Below are positions 1 to 9,589 of a stretch of 64,000 nt of DNA, in pieces (position 1 is the first letter of the stretch; each line of letters begins with the position of its first letter). The stretch is from Zoroaster sp. YZ-2022 (lineage: Eukaryota > Echinodermata > Asteroidea > Forcipulatida > Zoroasteridae): the NCBI GenBank assembly GCA_029582265.1, contig CM055837.1, positions 17,212,355-17,276,354 of the forward strand. The letters are read 5' to 3'. Position numbers and translations under genes: made by a program. The notes beneath the pieces were generated by a model. That model was not told the DNA's origin, ran no database searches, and was given only the letters and a program-made list of their open reading frames with translations.

Positions 1-127
1 CTTTAAGACAGACATTGGCCTACAACTGTCTGGCGACGCCGACTTATCCTTCCTTAAAGAGCTTTATCTACAAATACATCATCACTAATAATTAGTCATC
101 ACTAATAATAAGACATCATCACTAATA

Positions 128-192
128 ACAACGCATTTCTGTAATTATTACAGAAAGCTGTTATTGATAAACTATAATTGATAATGCGTTGT
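128..192. repeat. Small hairpin with 10-bp inverted repeat
   Basis: ACAACGCATT at 128-137 is the exact reverse complement of 183-192. A second near-palindrome (TTCTGTAAT/ATTACAGAA) lies just inside the left arm. It could be a tiny foldback element or a chance hairpin. No function is evident. Confidence 0.4.
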
Positions 193-365
193 ACAGGTGC
201 TGTTGAGCAGCCTCGTACCTTGATATGTGCCATGACGTTATCCGACCCATATAAATGGTACCTGGCATACAAGGGGATTACGTAGAACAAAATGAATATA
301 TAGTAATCTAAAAACAGGTTCATATTAGGCATCGCCAGAAGTCTATTACCTACATGAAGTGTGTC

Positions 366-492
366 AGCCTGTATAAGCCTAGGCTTTTTACCTGGTGCCC
401 TCCATTTGTCACCATTTGTACATAATTGTTGTATTAACATATTGTATCAAGCTGTGATATATGGAAAATAAACAAACAAACAAACAAACAAA
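366..492 (+). repeat. AT-rich segment ending in AATAAA and (CAAA)n
   Basis: The segment ends GGAAAATAAA followed by about five CAAA units, which resembles the 3' end of a non-LTR retrotransposon or a retrocopy with a polyadenylation signal and simple tail. No coding sequence adjoins it, so the parent element is not identified. Confidence 0.3.
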
Positions 493-565
493 ACATGAAG
501 TGTGGCAGCCTGCTATAACCCAAGTCTATTACCTACATGAAGTGTGGCAGCCTGCTATAACCCAA
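493..565. repeat. 42-bp repeat units, 1.7 copies
   Basis: The unit begins ACATGAAGTGTGGCAGCCTG and continues CTATAACCCA then AGTCTATTACCT. It is the same unit as the array at 1888-2085. The two blocks were probably one array before the SINE, LINE and ATT tract came to lie between them. Confidence 0.7.
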
Positions 566-800
566 GTGTCGTGGCCGAGCGGTCTAGCTTACCGGACTTA
601 AGTTCTGGTGTTAGCAGCAGAATGTGGGTTCGAATCCCAGCCGTGACACTTGTGTCCTTGAGCAAGACACTTAACCGTAATTGCTTCTCTCCACCCAGGA
701 ATGATTTATGAGCCTTATGAGCAATTATGAGCAGGGGTAATGATATAATGCGCCTTGAGCACCACTTAGTTGGTGGATACGTGCGCTATATAAGTCCAAA

Positions 801-864
<64 letters not shown>
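566..864 (+). mobile_element. tRNA-headed SINE with CR1/L2-like tail
   Basis: The head has a Pol III A box (TGGCCGAGCGG) and B box (GGTTCGAATCC) and resembles a class II (Leu/Ser-type) tRNA. It is followed by the family body (CTTGTGTCCTTGAGCAAGAC) and a tail starting GCGCCTTGAGCACC that ends GCGCTATATAAG and runs into (ATT)n at about 802-864. The tail matches the 3' ends of the CR1/L2-like LINEs at 22495 and 37000, so that LINE machinery probably mobilised it. An internal stretch of the body is shorter than in the copies at 25979 and 26877. Confidence 0.85.
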
Positions 865-945
865 TCGCGTTAGCACAACATGAAAAGAAAGATCTTGTTT
901 TCCTTTCTGCCGGTTACACCTCGAGTCAAGCTACGTCCCGTAGCC

Positions 946-1656
946 TTAGATCTCGAGTGTCTTTCGCAGAATCCTTGCTGTCCCTAAGAGCGCCGCCTTC
1001 TGTAGTAATTCTACTCTAACAGATGTTCCTATCTCCTTGAGATGTTTCTCCAACGCCTTCGGGATTGTACCCAGTGCTCCCACTACCACAGGAATAACCT
1101 TCACCTTGACTTGCCACAGCTTGCGAAGTTCTCTCGCTAAATCCTGATATTTCTGTACCTTCTCCTTCTCCTTCGAAGCTACTCTACTATCACCCGGCAC
1201 AGCTATATCAATAAGATGACACATCTTTGCATGCTTATCCAAGACAACAACATCCGGCCGTCTATGTTCTATAACATGATCTGTCTGGATGTTGAAGTCC
1301 CAGAGAATCTTGACATGATCCGTTTCTTCAACCTTTTCCGGCACATGGTCGTACCACTTCGATTGCACCTTGACACCGTACTTCTTACACAGATCCCAAT
1401 GGATCACCTTGGCCAACTTGTCGTGTCTGCCTTTGTACTCTGTCTGAGCATGCACTCTGCATTCGCTGACAATGTGAAATACAGTCTCCTCCGCCGTATT
1501 GCACATTCTGCACATAGAAGAGACATCTGACTTCTCGATCCTTGCCTTCATCACATTCGTCGGCAGAGACTGGTCTTGCGCTGCAGTAATCAGACCCTCA
1601 GTTTCTTTCTTTAGTTCTCCTCTCCTCAACCATTCCCAAGTCTTGCTACTTGCCAC
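946..1656 (-). pseudogene. R2-like LINE ORF, C-terminal fragment (zinc knuckle + RLE)
   Basis: An open 236-residue fragment of a non-LTR retrotransposon polyprotein, 5' truncated; the whole remnant spans about 865-1667. It contains a CCHC knuckle (C-x2-C-x8-H-x4-C, near residues 49-66), then a PD-(D/E)XK-like restriction-like endonuclease segment with RPDVVVLDK and LIDIAVPGDSRV (about residues 133-157), then KYQDLARELRKLW. This order (RT, CCHC, RLE) is known from the R2/NeSL-type LINEs, whose endonuclease nicks the target for reverse transcription. The reverse transcriptase is missing. Both ends abut ATT runs, so the insertion went into an ATT microsatellite, probably the SINE tail. It is still open in frame, which suggests a fairly recent insertion. 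Confidence 0.85.
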
Positions 1657-1666
1657 TTCTTCTGTA

Positions 1667-1887
<221 letters not shown>

Positions 1888-2085
1888 ACATGAAATGTGG
1901 CAGCCTGCTATAACCGAAGTCTATTACCTACATGAAGTGTGTCAGCCTGCTATAACCCAAGTCTATTACCTACATGAAGTGTGGCAGCCTGCTATAACCC
2001 AAGTCTATTACCTACATGAAGTGTGGCAGCCTGCTATAACCCAAGTCTATTACCTACATGAAGTGTGGCAGCCTGCTATAACCCA
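1888..2085. repeat. 42-bp tandem array, about 4.7 copies
   Basis: Same unit as 493-565. The unit is 14 codons long and therefore stays open, but it looks non-coding. The core AGTCTATTACCTACATGAAG is shared, inverted, with the 64-bp array at 2375. Confidence 0.9.
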
Positions 2086-2374
2086 TTCCACGGCATTGTA
2101 CTCGAAATGTCTGGCCTGCCGTGGGACATCATGGGATAAGCGTTTCCACGCAAAACTAGTTCCTAGAGAACTACACGCAATCTTAAACTAGGCGCAGGCG
2201 AACCATTCTGTGTGGTGAACAATGGGCGTGTTCAATAAACAAAGGTGCGCGCGCGATATACAGTTCTCTCACACGGTGGGTAAGTCTCCCAGACTCCACT
2301 GCTTCTTTTTGAGGCCTTGCGCATCAGTCTGTGGAACAATACGTCATGAATGGGTCAAATCCATTGTTCTTGGA
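2086..2374. other. Single-copy spacer between the two arrays
   Basis: GC-richer than its surroundings, with CCGTGGGACATCATGGG echoing the CCGTGGGACTAGG of the adjacent 64-bp units. No gene recognised. Confidence 0.4.
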
Positions 2375-2966
2375 GTACTCTGCCGTGGACTAGGTTTGTA
2401 CACGAGTGGCACACTTCATGTAGGTAATAGACTTCTGGTACTGTGCCGTGGGACTAGGTTTGTACACGAGTGGCACACTTCATGTAGGTAATAGACTTCT
2501 GGTACTGTGCCGTGGACTAGGTTTGTACACGAGTGGCACACTTCATGTAGGTAATAGACTTCTGGTACTGTGCCGTGGGACTAGGTTTGTACACGAGTGG
2601 CACACTTCATGTAGGTAATAGACTTCTGGTACTGTGCCGTGGGACTAGGTTTGTACACGAGTGGCACACTTCATGTAGGTAATATACTTCTGGTACTGTG
2701 CCGTGGGACTAGGTTGGTACACGAGTGGCACACTTCATGTAGGTAATAGACTTCTGGTACTGTGCCGTGGGACTAGGTTGGTACACGAGTGGCACACTTC
2801 ATGTAGGTAATAGACTTCTGGTACTGTGCCGTGGGACTAGGTTGGTACACGAGTGGCACACTTCATGTAGGTAATAGACTTCTGGTACTGTGCCGTGGGA
2901 CTAGATTTGTACACGAGTGGCACACTTCATGTAGGTAATAGACTTCTGGTATCGCCTAACATGAAC
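2375..2966. repeat. 64-bp tandem array, about 9 copies
   Basis: The unit contains TGCCGTGGGACTAGGTTTGT, ACACGAGTGG, then CACACTTCATGTAGGTAATA and GACTTCTGGTAC. Minor variants (TTTGT/TTGGT, GGGAC/GGAC) mark subtypes. About 24 bp of the unit is the reverse complement of the 42-bp unit at 1888-2085, so the two arrays are inverted relatives. Confidence 0.92.
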
Positions 2967-2979
2967 ACCTTGACATAAA

Positions 2980-3037
2980 TTGACACCACTGGTGTTACCT
3001 TAACACCTCCGGTGTTACCTTAACACCTCCGGTGTTT
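2980..3037. repeat. Short palindromic tandem repeat
   Basis: Three units of roughly 20 bp, each containing AACACCTCCGGTGTT or ACACCACTGGTGT, which are near-perfect inverted repeats. A dyad-rich microarray directly outside the 64-bp array. Confidence 0.7.
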
Positions 3038-3186
3038 GCAGGGTAAGCTTACCTTCTGCGAATCAAGATATACATTAAACAGTTAACCTGTGAAATTTTT
3101 AGCTCATTATAACGTATATTATAACAATTTGGCTCATGCTCATATTTCAATCAGCAAACACAAATTAATTCGTATTCACGCTATTA

Positions 3187-3404
3187 AAGGGACAATATCG
3201 TTATAATCAACAGGGCATGGAATCGGAGTGCTAGTTTTAGATTAACTCAGTGACTGAAAAAAACACCCCACATGATAAGGTTATATTACCGTTGCTGCTG
3301 CATAATTTAGCCAGTAATTTTCAGTCACTGTGTTCATCTTAAACTAGGACACCGATTCCATGCCCTGTTGAAAGTCTGCTCCGATCGTGACGATACGGTC
3401 CCTT
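3187..3404. mobile_element. Foldback MITE, AAGGGACAATAT family, copy 1
   Basis: The two halves form long imperfect inverted repeats: GGGCATGGAATCGG and CTCAGTGACTGAAA on the left reappear inverted on the right (CCGATTCCATGCCC, TTTTCAGTCACTG). A second copy at 51513-51730 lies in the opposite orientation. There is no coding capacity, so it is a non-autonomous element. Confidence 0.75.
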
Positions 3405-3454
3405 CAAAACATGTTATTAAATTTTCAGACACCTATTCAGTTAGGTAATTATTC

Positions 3455-3482
3455 CATGGAGGAAGGAATTCCTTCCTCCATG
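3455..3482. repeat. Perfect 28-bp palindrome without spacer
   Basis: Starts CATGGAGGAAGGAA, and the second 14 bases are its exact reverse complement, centred on an EcoRI-type GAATTC. It lies in an AT-rich stretch of otherwise unremarkable sequence. Confidence 0.85.
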
Positions 3483-4110
3483 AATATTCTAAGTTATTTG
3501 ACAGCTCATCAGATAGAAAGATATAAAAGGAAATTATTTTATACCATGATAAACTTGTATAGGCTAAATCTTGTAGGAAAAACTTTGATCAACGGTTTTT
3601 TAAATTCAAATTGGTTGACAACACAATTATTTGTATATCTAAAAATAAAAGCATGGAACGGAATAATTCCTCAGGATGATATATACTTGTGCCAGGTTTC
3701 CACAAAGTAAGGTTTTTGTTTTGTCAAACTGTGTGTGATCATTAACAAAACCATACGTACGAAACAAGACGTGAGGTGCTCCCTTGGTCAAATAAATTGT
3801 GAGATTAGTCTCTTGATAAACTAGAATTCGTTATTAAGAACATCCTTTTAGTATAATAATGACCAAGATGACTATCCGGAACGGAAGTGTCATTACCATG
3901 TTCCCCCTGTTAGACCCCTGCGGAGTTCTGCATTTCCTGCAACCGCGTTGATACTTGCTACGCAACCACAAAGTCTGACATGTCTAGCAAATCGAGGAAA
4001 TAATAGATGGGGGATTATTCTGGTTGCTAAAAGGCTGGTTCAGCATCATCAACGTTGACAAACTACCTTTATGAGTGTGCATACTTTCTATGAATACAGA
4101 TAACATTAAT
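3483..4110. other. No gene recognised
   Basis: AT-rich sequence. A 107-codon frame spans 3387-3710 but shows no known domain and runs through the palindrome; I do not call it a gene. Confidence 0.5.
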
Positions 4111-4272
4111 GGGACATCGTGGTACATTTATCGCCTTTCCCCTTGTGGATCTGGGTTCGAATTCTACTCGGACCTGATCCGACATGTAGATTGGGTTTTC
4201 AGTCCCTACCTGATTGAGTGGGATTAATTTGTCTGGCTTTTACTCCCACATCTGAAACTAAATTTAACTTCG
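4111..4272 (+). mobile_element. Degenerate SINE-like segment
   Basis: Has a B-box-like CTGGGTTCGAATTC followed by ACTCGGACCTGATCCGACAT, GATTGGGTTTTCAGTCCCTA and CTCCCACATCTGAAACT, a body I associate with an animal SINE type. The A box is not clear and the tail is lost. Confidence 0.4.
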
Positions 4273-4343
4273 GCTTCCTCTCTTCACATGTGTCTTCAGG
4301 CTAACAAGCTACTATAGGCGCTTTTGAGACATCATTGGTTTCA

Positions 4344-4690
4344 TTAACCCTAACCCCCTAGGTATCCTGGCTAGGAACCTTCCTGAACCCTAACCTCCTA
4401 TAGTGATTCTGGCTAGGAACCTTAATTAACCCTAACCCCCTAGGTATCCTGGCTAGGAACCTTCCTGAATCCTCCAAAATCCATCAGTGCACTTTTGGAA
4501 ACATGCCTTTATCTTTAAAATGCACCATGCATTTTCATTGATCTTTCATATTCAGCACTTATGGCCTGTACTTCTTGTCAGGTAGTAATTTTGTCCCATT
4601 TGAAGGGGTGAAAGTACCAATTTCCAACAGTGCTGAATTGTTCCCAAAAAGTGCCCCTTGGAGGATCTTGCAGGATATGGGGTGGTTAGG
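4344..4690 (+). mobile_element. MITE with ACCCTAACC ends, copy 1
   Basis: Starts TTAACCCTAACCCCCTAGG and ends GGATATGGGGTGGTTAGG. The first 125 bp hold three tandem copies of a 40-50 bp unit with CTGGCTAGGAACCTT. The rest matches 51913-52178 closely (AAATCCATCAGTGCACTTTT, GGCCTGTACTTCTTG). The CCCTAA-like end is a transposon end, not a telomere. Confidence 0.7.
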
Positions 4691-4700
4691 CATTTAAAAT

Positions 4701-4939
4701 GGTCAAAATCAGTCAAAATGTTGATATACTTGCCAAGGTATATCTAGTGCACTTAAAAGTCAAACACTGTCAAACCTTACATGTAGTAAGTACATTTACA
4801 GGTCAAAATGCGTTGACCGTTTTTGACTGGTAAAAGCATTGTGTGGTGTTGTTCAGGGTGGTCAAAATGACAGTAATAACCAGTAAAAAATGCCCCTGTG
4901 TGCACATTTGAGTCAACAGGCAGTTGACTGATTTTGACC
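4701..4939 (+). mobile_element. MITE with GGTCAAAATCAGTCAA ends, copy 1
   Basis: Left end GGTCAAAATCAGTCAAAATG; the right end is the inverse of GGTCAAAATCAGTCAA. The interior repeats GGTCAAAATG and CCGTTTTTGAC. A second copy at 42101-42337 is in the same orientation and shares GATATACTTGCCAAGGTATA. Non-coding. Confidence 0.75.
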
Positions 4940-5594
4940 TCTATAGCTACTTGCTACTAAAGTGCAGCTATAGTAGGAGGGTTAATACAAGAATGATATG
5001 TACAAGTTATTGGCAAAACTGCTACGAGGATACCTTCTTTCTAAAATCAAGATAATAATTAAACAACCAACCTGTGAAACGGTCACCCTCTTAAATATTT
5101 AGATAAATTCACTCTAATCGACTGAATATAGTAAAAGATCTTTCAAAGTTTTTCCCTGGTTTCAATCAGTTGGAGTGATTTTCAATCGGAAACTGCAGCT
5201 GTATACGTTGTGTCACAATGAGAGACAGTACATGAAAATGCATTCAGATTTTTTCGATCTGCAAACAAGAAATACTTCTCATTCATTCTAACGTGGAGTT
5301 CCAACCTTTGAAGACAATCAAGTCATGGTTTACCCAACAAGATTGGTCATCATTTCCTTCAATTCATCGGTGGATTCAGTGGTTATTGTAAATGATTTCA
5401 GTAACGGAGCTTAAAAGATTTCGGCAAAAGGTATAATATTCCGCGGCTTATTTTCATAGAGGTAGGTGGCCTTTTAAAAAAGGTGTTTTCTACGTCATTG
5501 ATGAGCAAATTTATAATCCCATGGAAACTGGAGGTTTATTAAACAGTGTGTTTTAAAGATGCATTACCACTTACTTTCTTGAGACATACAAATA
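4940..5594. other. Dispersed-repeat debris, no gene
   Basis: CCAACCTGTGAAACGG at about 5069 belongs to a dispersed repeat also seen at 3080, 31820, 42000 and 53350 and, inverted, at 6340, 34210 and 62090. Nothing else is recognised. Confidence 0.5.
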
Positions 5595-5807
5595 CACAGC
5601 AGGGTGTGGGTTCGAGCCCCGGTCGTGACACTTGTGTCCTTGAGCAAGGTACTTAACCATAATTGCTTCGTCCTTCGGATGGGACGTAAAGCCGTAGGTC
5701 CCGTGTGTTGTGTAATGCACGTAAAAAAGAAGAATGCGCCTTGAGCACCACTTAGTTGGTGGATACGTGCGCTATATAAGTCCACACATTATTATTATTA
5801 TTATTAT
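5595..5807 (+). mobile_element. SINE, 5' truncated, alternative body
   Basis: Keeps the B box (GGTTCGAGCCCC) but lacks the A-box half. The body has CCTTCGGATGGGACGTAAAG, unlike the copies at 25979 and 26877, but the same GCGCCTTGAGCACC tail and (ATT)n end. Same subfamily as 59653. Confidence 0.85.
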
Positions 5808-5819
5808 GAACTAATAGAA

Positions 5820-6118
5820 CGATAACTGTTGATTAATGACCTTTAAGGGCTACTAAATACTAAGGAGGTTTAGTACAATTCAATTGTTACTAGGTCCTGC
5901 TGACTACCATAAAATACTGACTACCATTTCGACCCCAGTAATGTTAGGTATTCTTCCAGTTCCTTCCCTCGTAATATAACGATAATAGAATGATAACTGT
6001 TTTGTCTAATGACCTTTTAGCACAATTTAGTTGTTACTATTAGTCCTGCTGACTGCTATAAAATACAAGTTTATTTCGATCCCTGTAATGTGAGACATTC
6101 TTTCAGTTTCTTCCCTAA
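5820..6118. repeat. Two diverged direct repeats of about 130-150 bp
   Basis: 5820-5970 and 5991-6118 share GATAACTGTT, AATGACCTTT, TCCTGCTGACT, ATAAAATAC and TTCTTCCAGTTCCTTCCCT-like ends with indels. An old local duplication. No coding content. Confidence 0.65.
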
Positions 6119-6332
6119 TATTGCCTCACTTTGGAATCCTTTACCTTTATCCCTACCATAACCTTACTCAGTTAAAGGAAAGGTACAAAAATGGTTTTTA
6201 CCTGAGACGTGTTTTGGCGGACACGAATAGAAACTCGTTTCTGACGTCAAATTCTTCACCAGAAACAATACGGCACTATGCGAGAACGAGAACACCAGAA
6301 ACACCAGAACCAGTTGTCACGACTTACAATCC

Positions 6333-6882
6333 GCATTGAGCTGAAACATTCACAGGCTGTTTGTTTGATGTACATCTTGATTTGAAGAAAGATACCCATA
6401 GAAGCAGTTTGGCAAACATTACCAATGTTGTACATTCCCTCTAATGTATAGGCCCTATCTTGATTCAAAGAGAGCACGCATACTCATAAAAGCAGTTTTG
6501 CCAACATTACCAATGTTGTATATTTCCTTCAATGTATATCTTGATTCAAAGAGAGTAAGCATACTCATAGAAGCAGTTTTGCCAACATTACCAATGTTGT
6601 ACCTTCCCTTCAATGTACGTAGCCTATATCTTGATTCAAAGAGAGTAAGCATACTCATAGAAGCAGTTTTGCCAACATTACCAATGTTGTACCTTCCCTT
6701 CAATGTACGTAGCCTATATCTTGATTCAAAGAGAGTAAGCATACTCATAGAAGCAGTTTTGCCAACATTACCAATGTTGTACCTTCCCTTCAATGTACGT
6801 AGCCTATATCTTGATTCAAAGAGAGTAAGCATACTCATAGAAGCAGTTTTGCCAACATTATTAATGTTGTACCTTCCCTTTA
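6333..6882 (+). repeat. 81/90-bp tandem array, copy 1 of 4
   Basis: Units run CTTGATTCAAAGAGAGTAAG, CATACTCATAGAAGCAG, TTTTGCCAACATTACC, AATGTTGTACCTTCCCTT. Three units carry an extra 9 bp (CGTAGCCTA), giving 90-bp periods. The left flank (6333-6367, CATTGAGCTGAAACATTCAC) is part of a dispersed repeat, so the array seems to be an internal expansion of that repeat. Both 81 and 90 are multiples of three, which keeps frames open on both strands without implying protein. Confidence 0.92.
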
Positions 6883-8118
6883 CAACAAACATGTCGATAG
6901 ATGTTAATCTTCTACGTGACTCCTACTTAGTTACTATTCATAATTGTCTTTGTAGCCCACCTTGAGAAGCCATTTATTGGGCAACCTTCACAAAGATGGC
7001 TACAGAGCGATACACTACACGAGTAGGTCAGTCTTTGTAGTTGGCCGGCGTTGCTATTGATCCGTTGGACCTCGGCATGGTTTGTTTCTTTCATGAAAAT
7101 GTTCCAGAGCAAGAGCTTGCCAAGGGGGATCATGTCAACCATTAAGGTCTGTCTTTTGAGATGTCTGTCTTTTCCAGAGTCCCCCATCCGAGTGATGCCA
7201 GCATTTCAATCATAATTGACTGTACGCGATAGTCTTTCGAATGACGGATTCTCAAATTCATCAACCTCTCTCAAGCTCACGGCTGATATTACTATAATAT
7301 TACTTGGTTCGAATTACTCTCCCGTGCAAGGAAGGGGAATCATTGATTAAGGGGAGGCCAACGAAGCCACTGTGGATTGAGTTTCTGAAATAAAAACAAT
7401 TGGAGGGGATTGTCTCTCATTTGATCTTTTCTTCTTACATATCATATCTCAATTTGCAGCGTAGGCCGCGTGCAGCCAAAAAAACCCAAGTTTGGCTAAG
7501 GTTTCCAACAGATTGATCGCCCATTCTACAATTCGTTTGTTCCTTTATAAAATATTATTTAAAAGAATTTATGCGTGCTGCCATTCATTTCTCAGATATG
7601 ATGAGTGAAAACATACGATCACAAAATTTCAAAGCATTCAAAGCGAAACGAAAATCATTGTTTAGTCTCAACACATTAGGCCTATAGAACATTTTGCAGT
7701 AAAGATGATGGATACCTGACGTCACCTTGTTACATTTCGAGCGCCCTCGATCTAACTATGGCAGATTAGATAGATGATAAACACGTCAGAGGTTTGGATG
7801 ATTGATTTTATTAAAATTTAAAAAATATCCACTTGCAAAGCATGGGATTTGAAAGACAGATGGCCTAGTCCCGGCCTCTCTACTGCAGTAAACGCTACGT
7901 ATTCTTAATAACTGCGTATCAGACTATGGGCCCATACCGCATAACACATCGCCTGCAATGTACCCAATTAAAATATCCAAGATGTTTGAATACTGTCATC
8001 GCACCCAGGGTGAGAGGGCAGTGGGATCAATGAATCTCAATACTACACGTCAGTTCCCAGAACGAGGTTGATTAGTAGCCGTCTATTTCCGTTGTCTTCG
8101 TTATCATTATACAAATAT
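6883..8118. other. No gene recognised
   Basis: Unique-looking AT-rich DNA. Short frames only; no repeat that recurs in the window is clear. Confidence 0.5.
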
Positions 8119-8120
8119 TA

Positions 8121-8338
8121 CACTCATATCTAAAGTGTTGAATCAACCTTTTAATATTTCGGTGAGTGACAACACTTAAATTCCACTCAAAGAAAGTGTT
8201 GAATTAACACGGAGTCAAGTTAAGTCTAACTTTATTAATGTTAACTCAACACTTTTAAAAGTTAAATCCAACTTTATAAAGAGTTGTCACTGACCGAATT
8301 CTTTAAAATGTTGATTCAACACTGTAGTTTCAAGAGTG
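8121..8338. mobile_element. TA-flanked MITE, AAAGTGTTGAATCAAC family, copy 1
   Basis: 218 bp with terminal inverted repeats (CACTC...CTAAAGTGTTGAATCAAC on the left, inverted on the right), flanked by TA on both sides. The interior is rich in GTTAA and CAACACTTT. It is related to the copy at 60732-60951. TA duplication and inverted ends fit a Tc1/mariner-type parent. Confidence 0.8.
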
Positions 8339-8370
8339 TATTAAGTCTGAAGAAACAAGTGATTATAAGT

Positions 8371-8521
8371 AAAACTGGTAGCTTTGCATGGTGAAGAGGA
8401 TAAGTAAGACTAATTGCGGTGACACCATGTGAAATTCTCTATTGAGTAGTAATTAGTTTTGAAAAGAACTGGAGGTTACAACTCGACGTTTCGATCAGTA
8501 TGCTCTGATCGTCCTCAGGAG
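8371..8521 (-). mobile_element. Short Penelope tail insertion with 14-bp TSD
   Basis: 151 bp read on the minus strand: hammerhead-like motif, then GTTGTAACCTCCAGTTC, AACTAATTACTACTCAATAG, TTTCACATGGTGTCACCGC and a GCAAAGCTACCAG end. AAGTGATTATAAGT flanks both sides exactly (8357-8370, 8522-8535). The insert starts at the 5' edge of the hammerhead motif and has no coding sequence, so it behaves like a SINE derived from the Penelope element at 45214. Confidence 0.85.
8482..8521 (-). ncRNA. Hammerhead-like ribozyme motif
   Basis: On the minus strand: CTC, CTGAGGA core, one extra base, stem II GATCAG/CTGATC with loop AGCATA, GAAA, CGTC, then GAG closing stem I. All invariant hammerhead core bases are present. 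Stem III is only 2 bp, as described for Penelope hammerheads thought to act as dimers. Confidence 0.6.
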
Positions 8522-8535
8522 AAGTGATTATAAGT

Positions 8536-9340
8536 TTGTAAGATTATAAGAATTAGCCGCTATTTAGTGGATCATCGGCGTCATCTGTCCCATTCACGGC
8601 CGAGAAATCTGAAACATTTACGGTATCTAGAGAGTGATTGCTGGCCTTAATCATCTCGAGTTTATTATTACATGATCTCATCCTGCCGGATTACACACGT
8701 TGAGAGAAACCGTTCGACCTGGCTTTATCCCACTTGTCAGTAAAGACTCTTATTTACTCTTCGTTTTAGCACTGTGTAGTTAGCTTTGTATACCCCCCTG
8801 AATGTGTTCTCGACTCTTAATTTAATATCGCAAATCCGTGCGATGATAAATGTCTTTGTATTTGTTCAGAGGAACATAAAGTGATGCTTAAACTTTACTC
8901 AAAGCCGCCAGGAGATCGCTTCGGCTGATAAATGATATTTGCAAAAGAAACCAAATCAACTTAATCGCCTAGAAAACTTTGATGTATAAAGGTCGAGTGA
9001 TTTCAGGGCTTCCGTTTCTGTAGAATAGACCTATAACAGTGTTAGAGTATTTCAGAATTAGAAGCTGTGACTCTAGGGAAAGGTAAAACATTTGTGAGGT
9101 TGGCAAAAATGCTTCATAATAGTATGCTATACTGTCTGTGAACCAATATAAATATTACACAAACAACATGTGAAAACTTCAGCTTAATATTACATTTTGT
9201 CGTTGTCGAGAAATGGTGAAAATACATCCAGATTTGCAGTTTTCCATTCTAAATTGGAGTTTGTGAAAAGAGCACTCTTTCAGCTAACATTTATTAGCAA
9301 TAATTTCACTATTCATTTAAATATACCAGCACCTCAACCA
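8536..9340. other. Mostly unrecognised; dispersed repeat near the end
   Basis: 9140-9350 looks like a diverged copy of the window's common dispersed repeat (ACATGTGAAAACTTCAGC, CAGCACCTCAACCAAAA). The rest is featureless. Confidence 0.45.
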
Positions 9341-9361
9341 AAATCTTGTAAAGGGAATATT

Positions 9362-9579
9362 AAGTAAACCATGTGACACCATGTGAAAAATTCTCTTTTG
9401 AGTAGTAATTAGTTCTGAAAAACTGGTGGTTACAACTCGACGTTTCGTTCAGTATGCTCTGAACGTCTTCAGTTTTCTCCTGAAGACGATCAGAGCATGG
9501 TGTCAGATCATGGTGTCACTGCAAACAGACAGAATTTACTTATCCTTTTCACCATGCAAAGCTACAAATATTACTTACG
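9362..9579. mobile_element. Inverted dimer of Penelope tails
   Basis: A minus-strand tail (9362-9473) and a plus-strand tail (9474-9579) meet head to head at their hammerhead motifs. GGGAATATT flanks both sides (9353-9361, 9580-9588). The insertion splits a dispersed repeat (CAGCACCTCAACC on the left, TTGATACTTTCACCAGC on the right). The right arm jumps from CGATCAGAGCAT to GGTGTC, so its ribozyme is broken. Confidence 0.75.
9435..9472 (-). ncRNA. Hammerhead-like motif, covarying stem II
   Basis: Core CTGAAGA...GAAACGTCGAG. Stem II reads GTTCAG/CTGAAC where other copies have GATCAG/CTGATC: one A-U pair has become U-A on both sides. This supports a folded RNA. Confidence 0.65.
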
Positions 9580-9589
9580 GGGAATATTG

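Noticed and set aside
566..650. tRNA-Leu/Ser gene
   Set aside because: The tRNA-like part is the head of a multicopy SINE followed by a LINE-like tail; the same holds at 14940, 23370, 25980, 26880, 43440, 53780 and 59655.
1888..2966. CRISPR-like array
   Set aside because: Repeats are directly abutting without unique spacers, and the DNA is eukaryotic.
3387..3710. 107-codon gene
   Set aside because: Crosses a perfect palindrome, has AT-driven composition and no recognisable domain.
4344..4470. Interstitial telomere repeat (CCCTAA)
   Set aside because: The motif is part of 40-50 bp units and of the ends of a MITE family seen at several loci, not a hexamer array.
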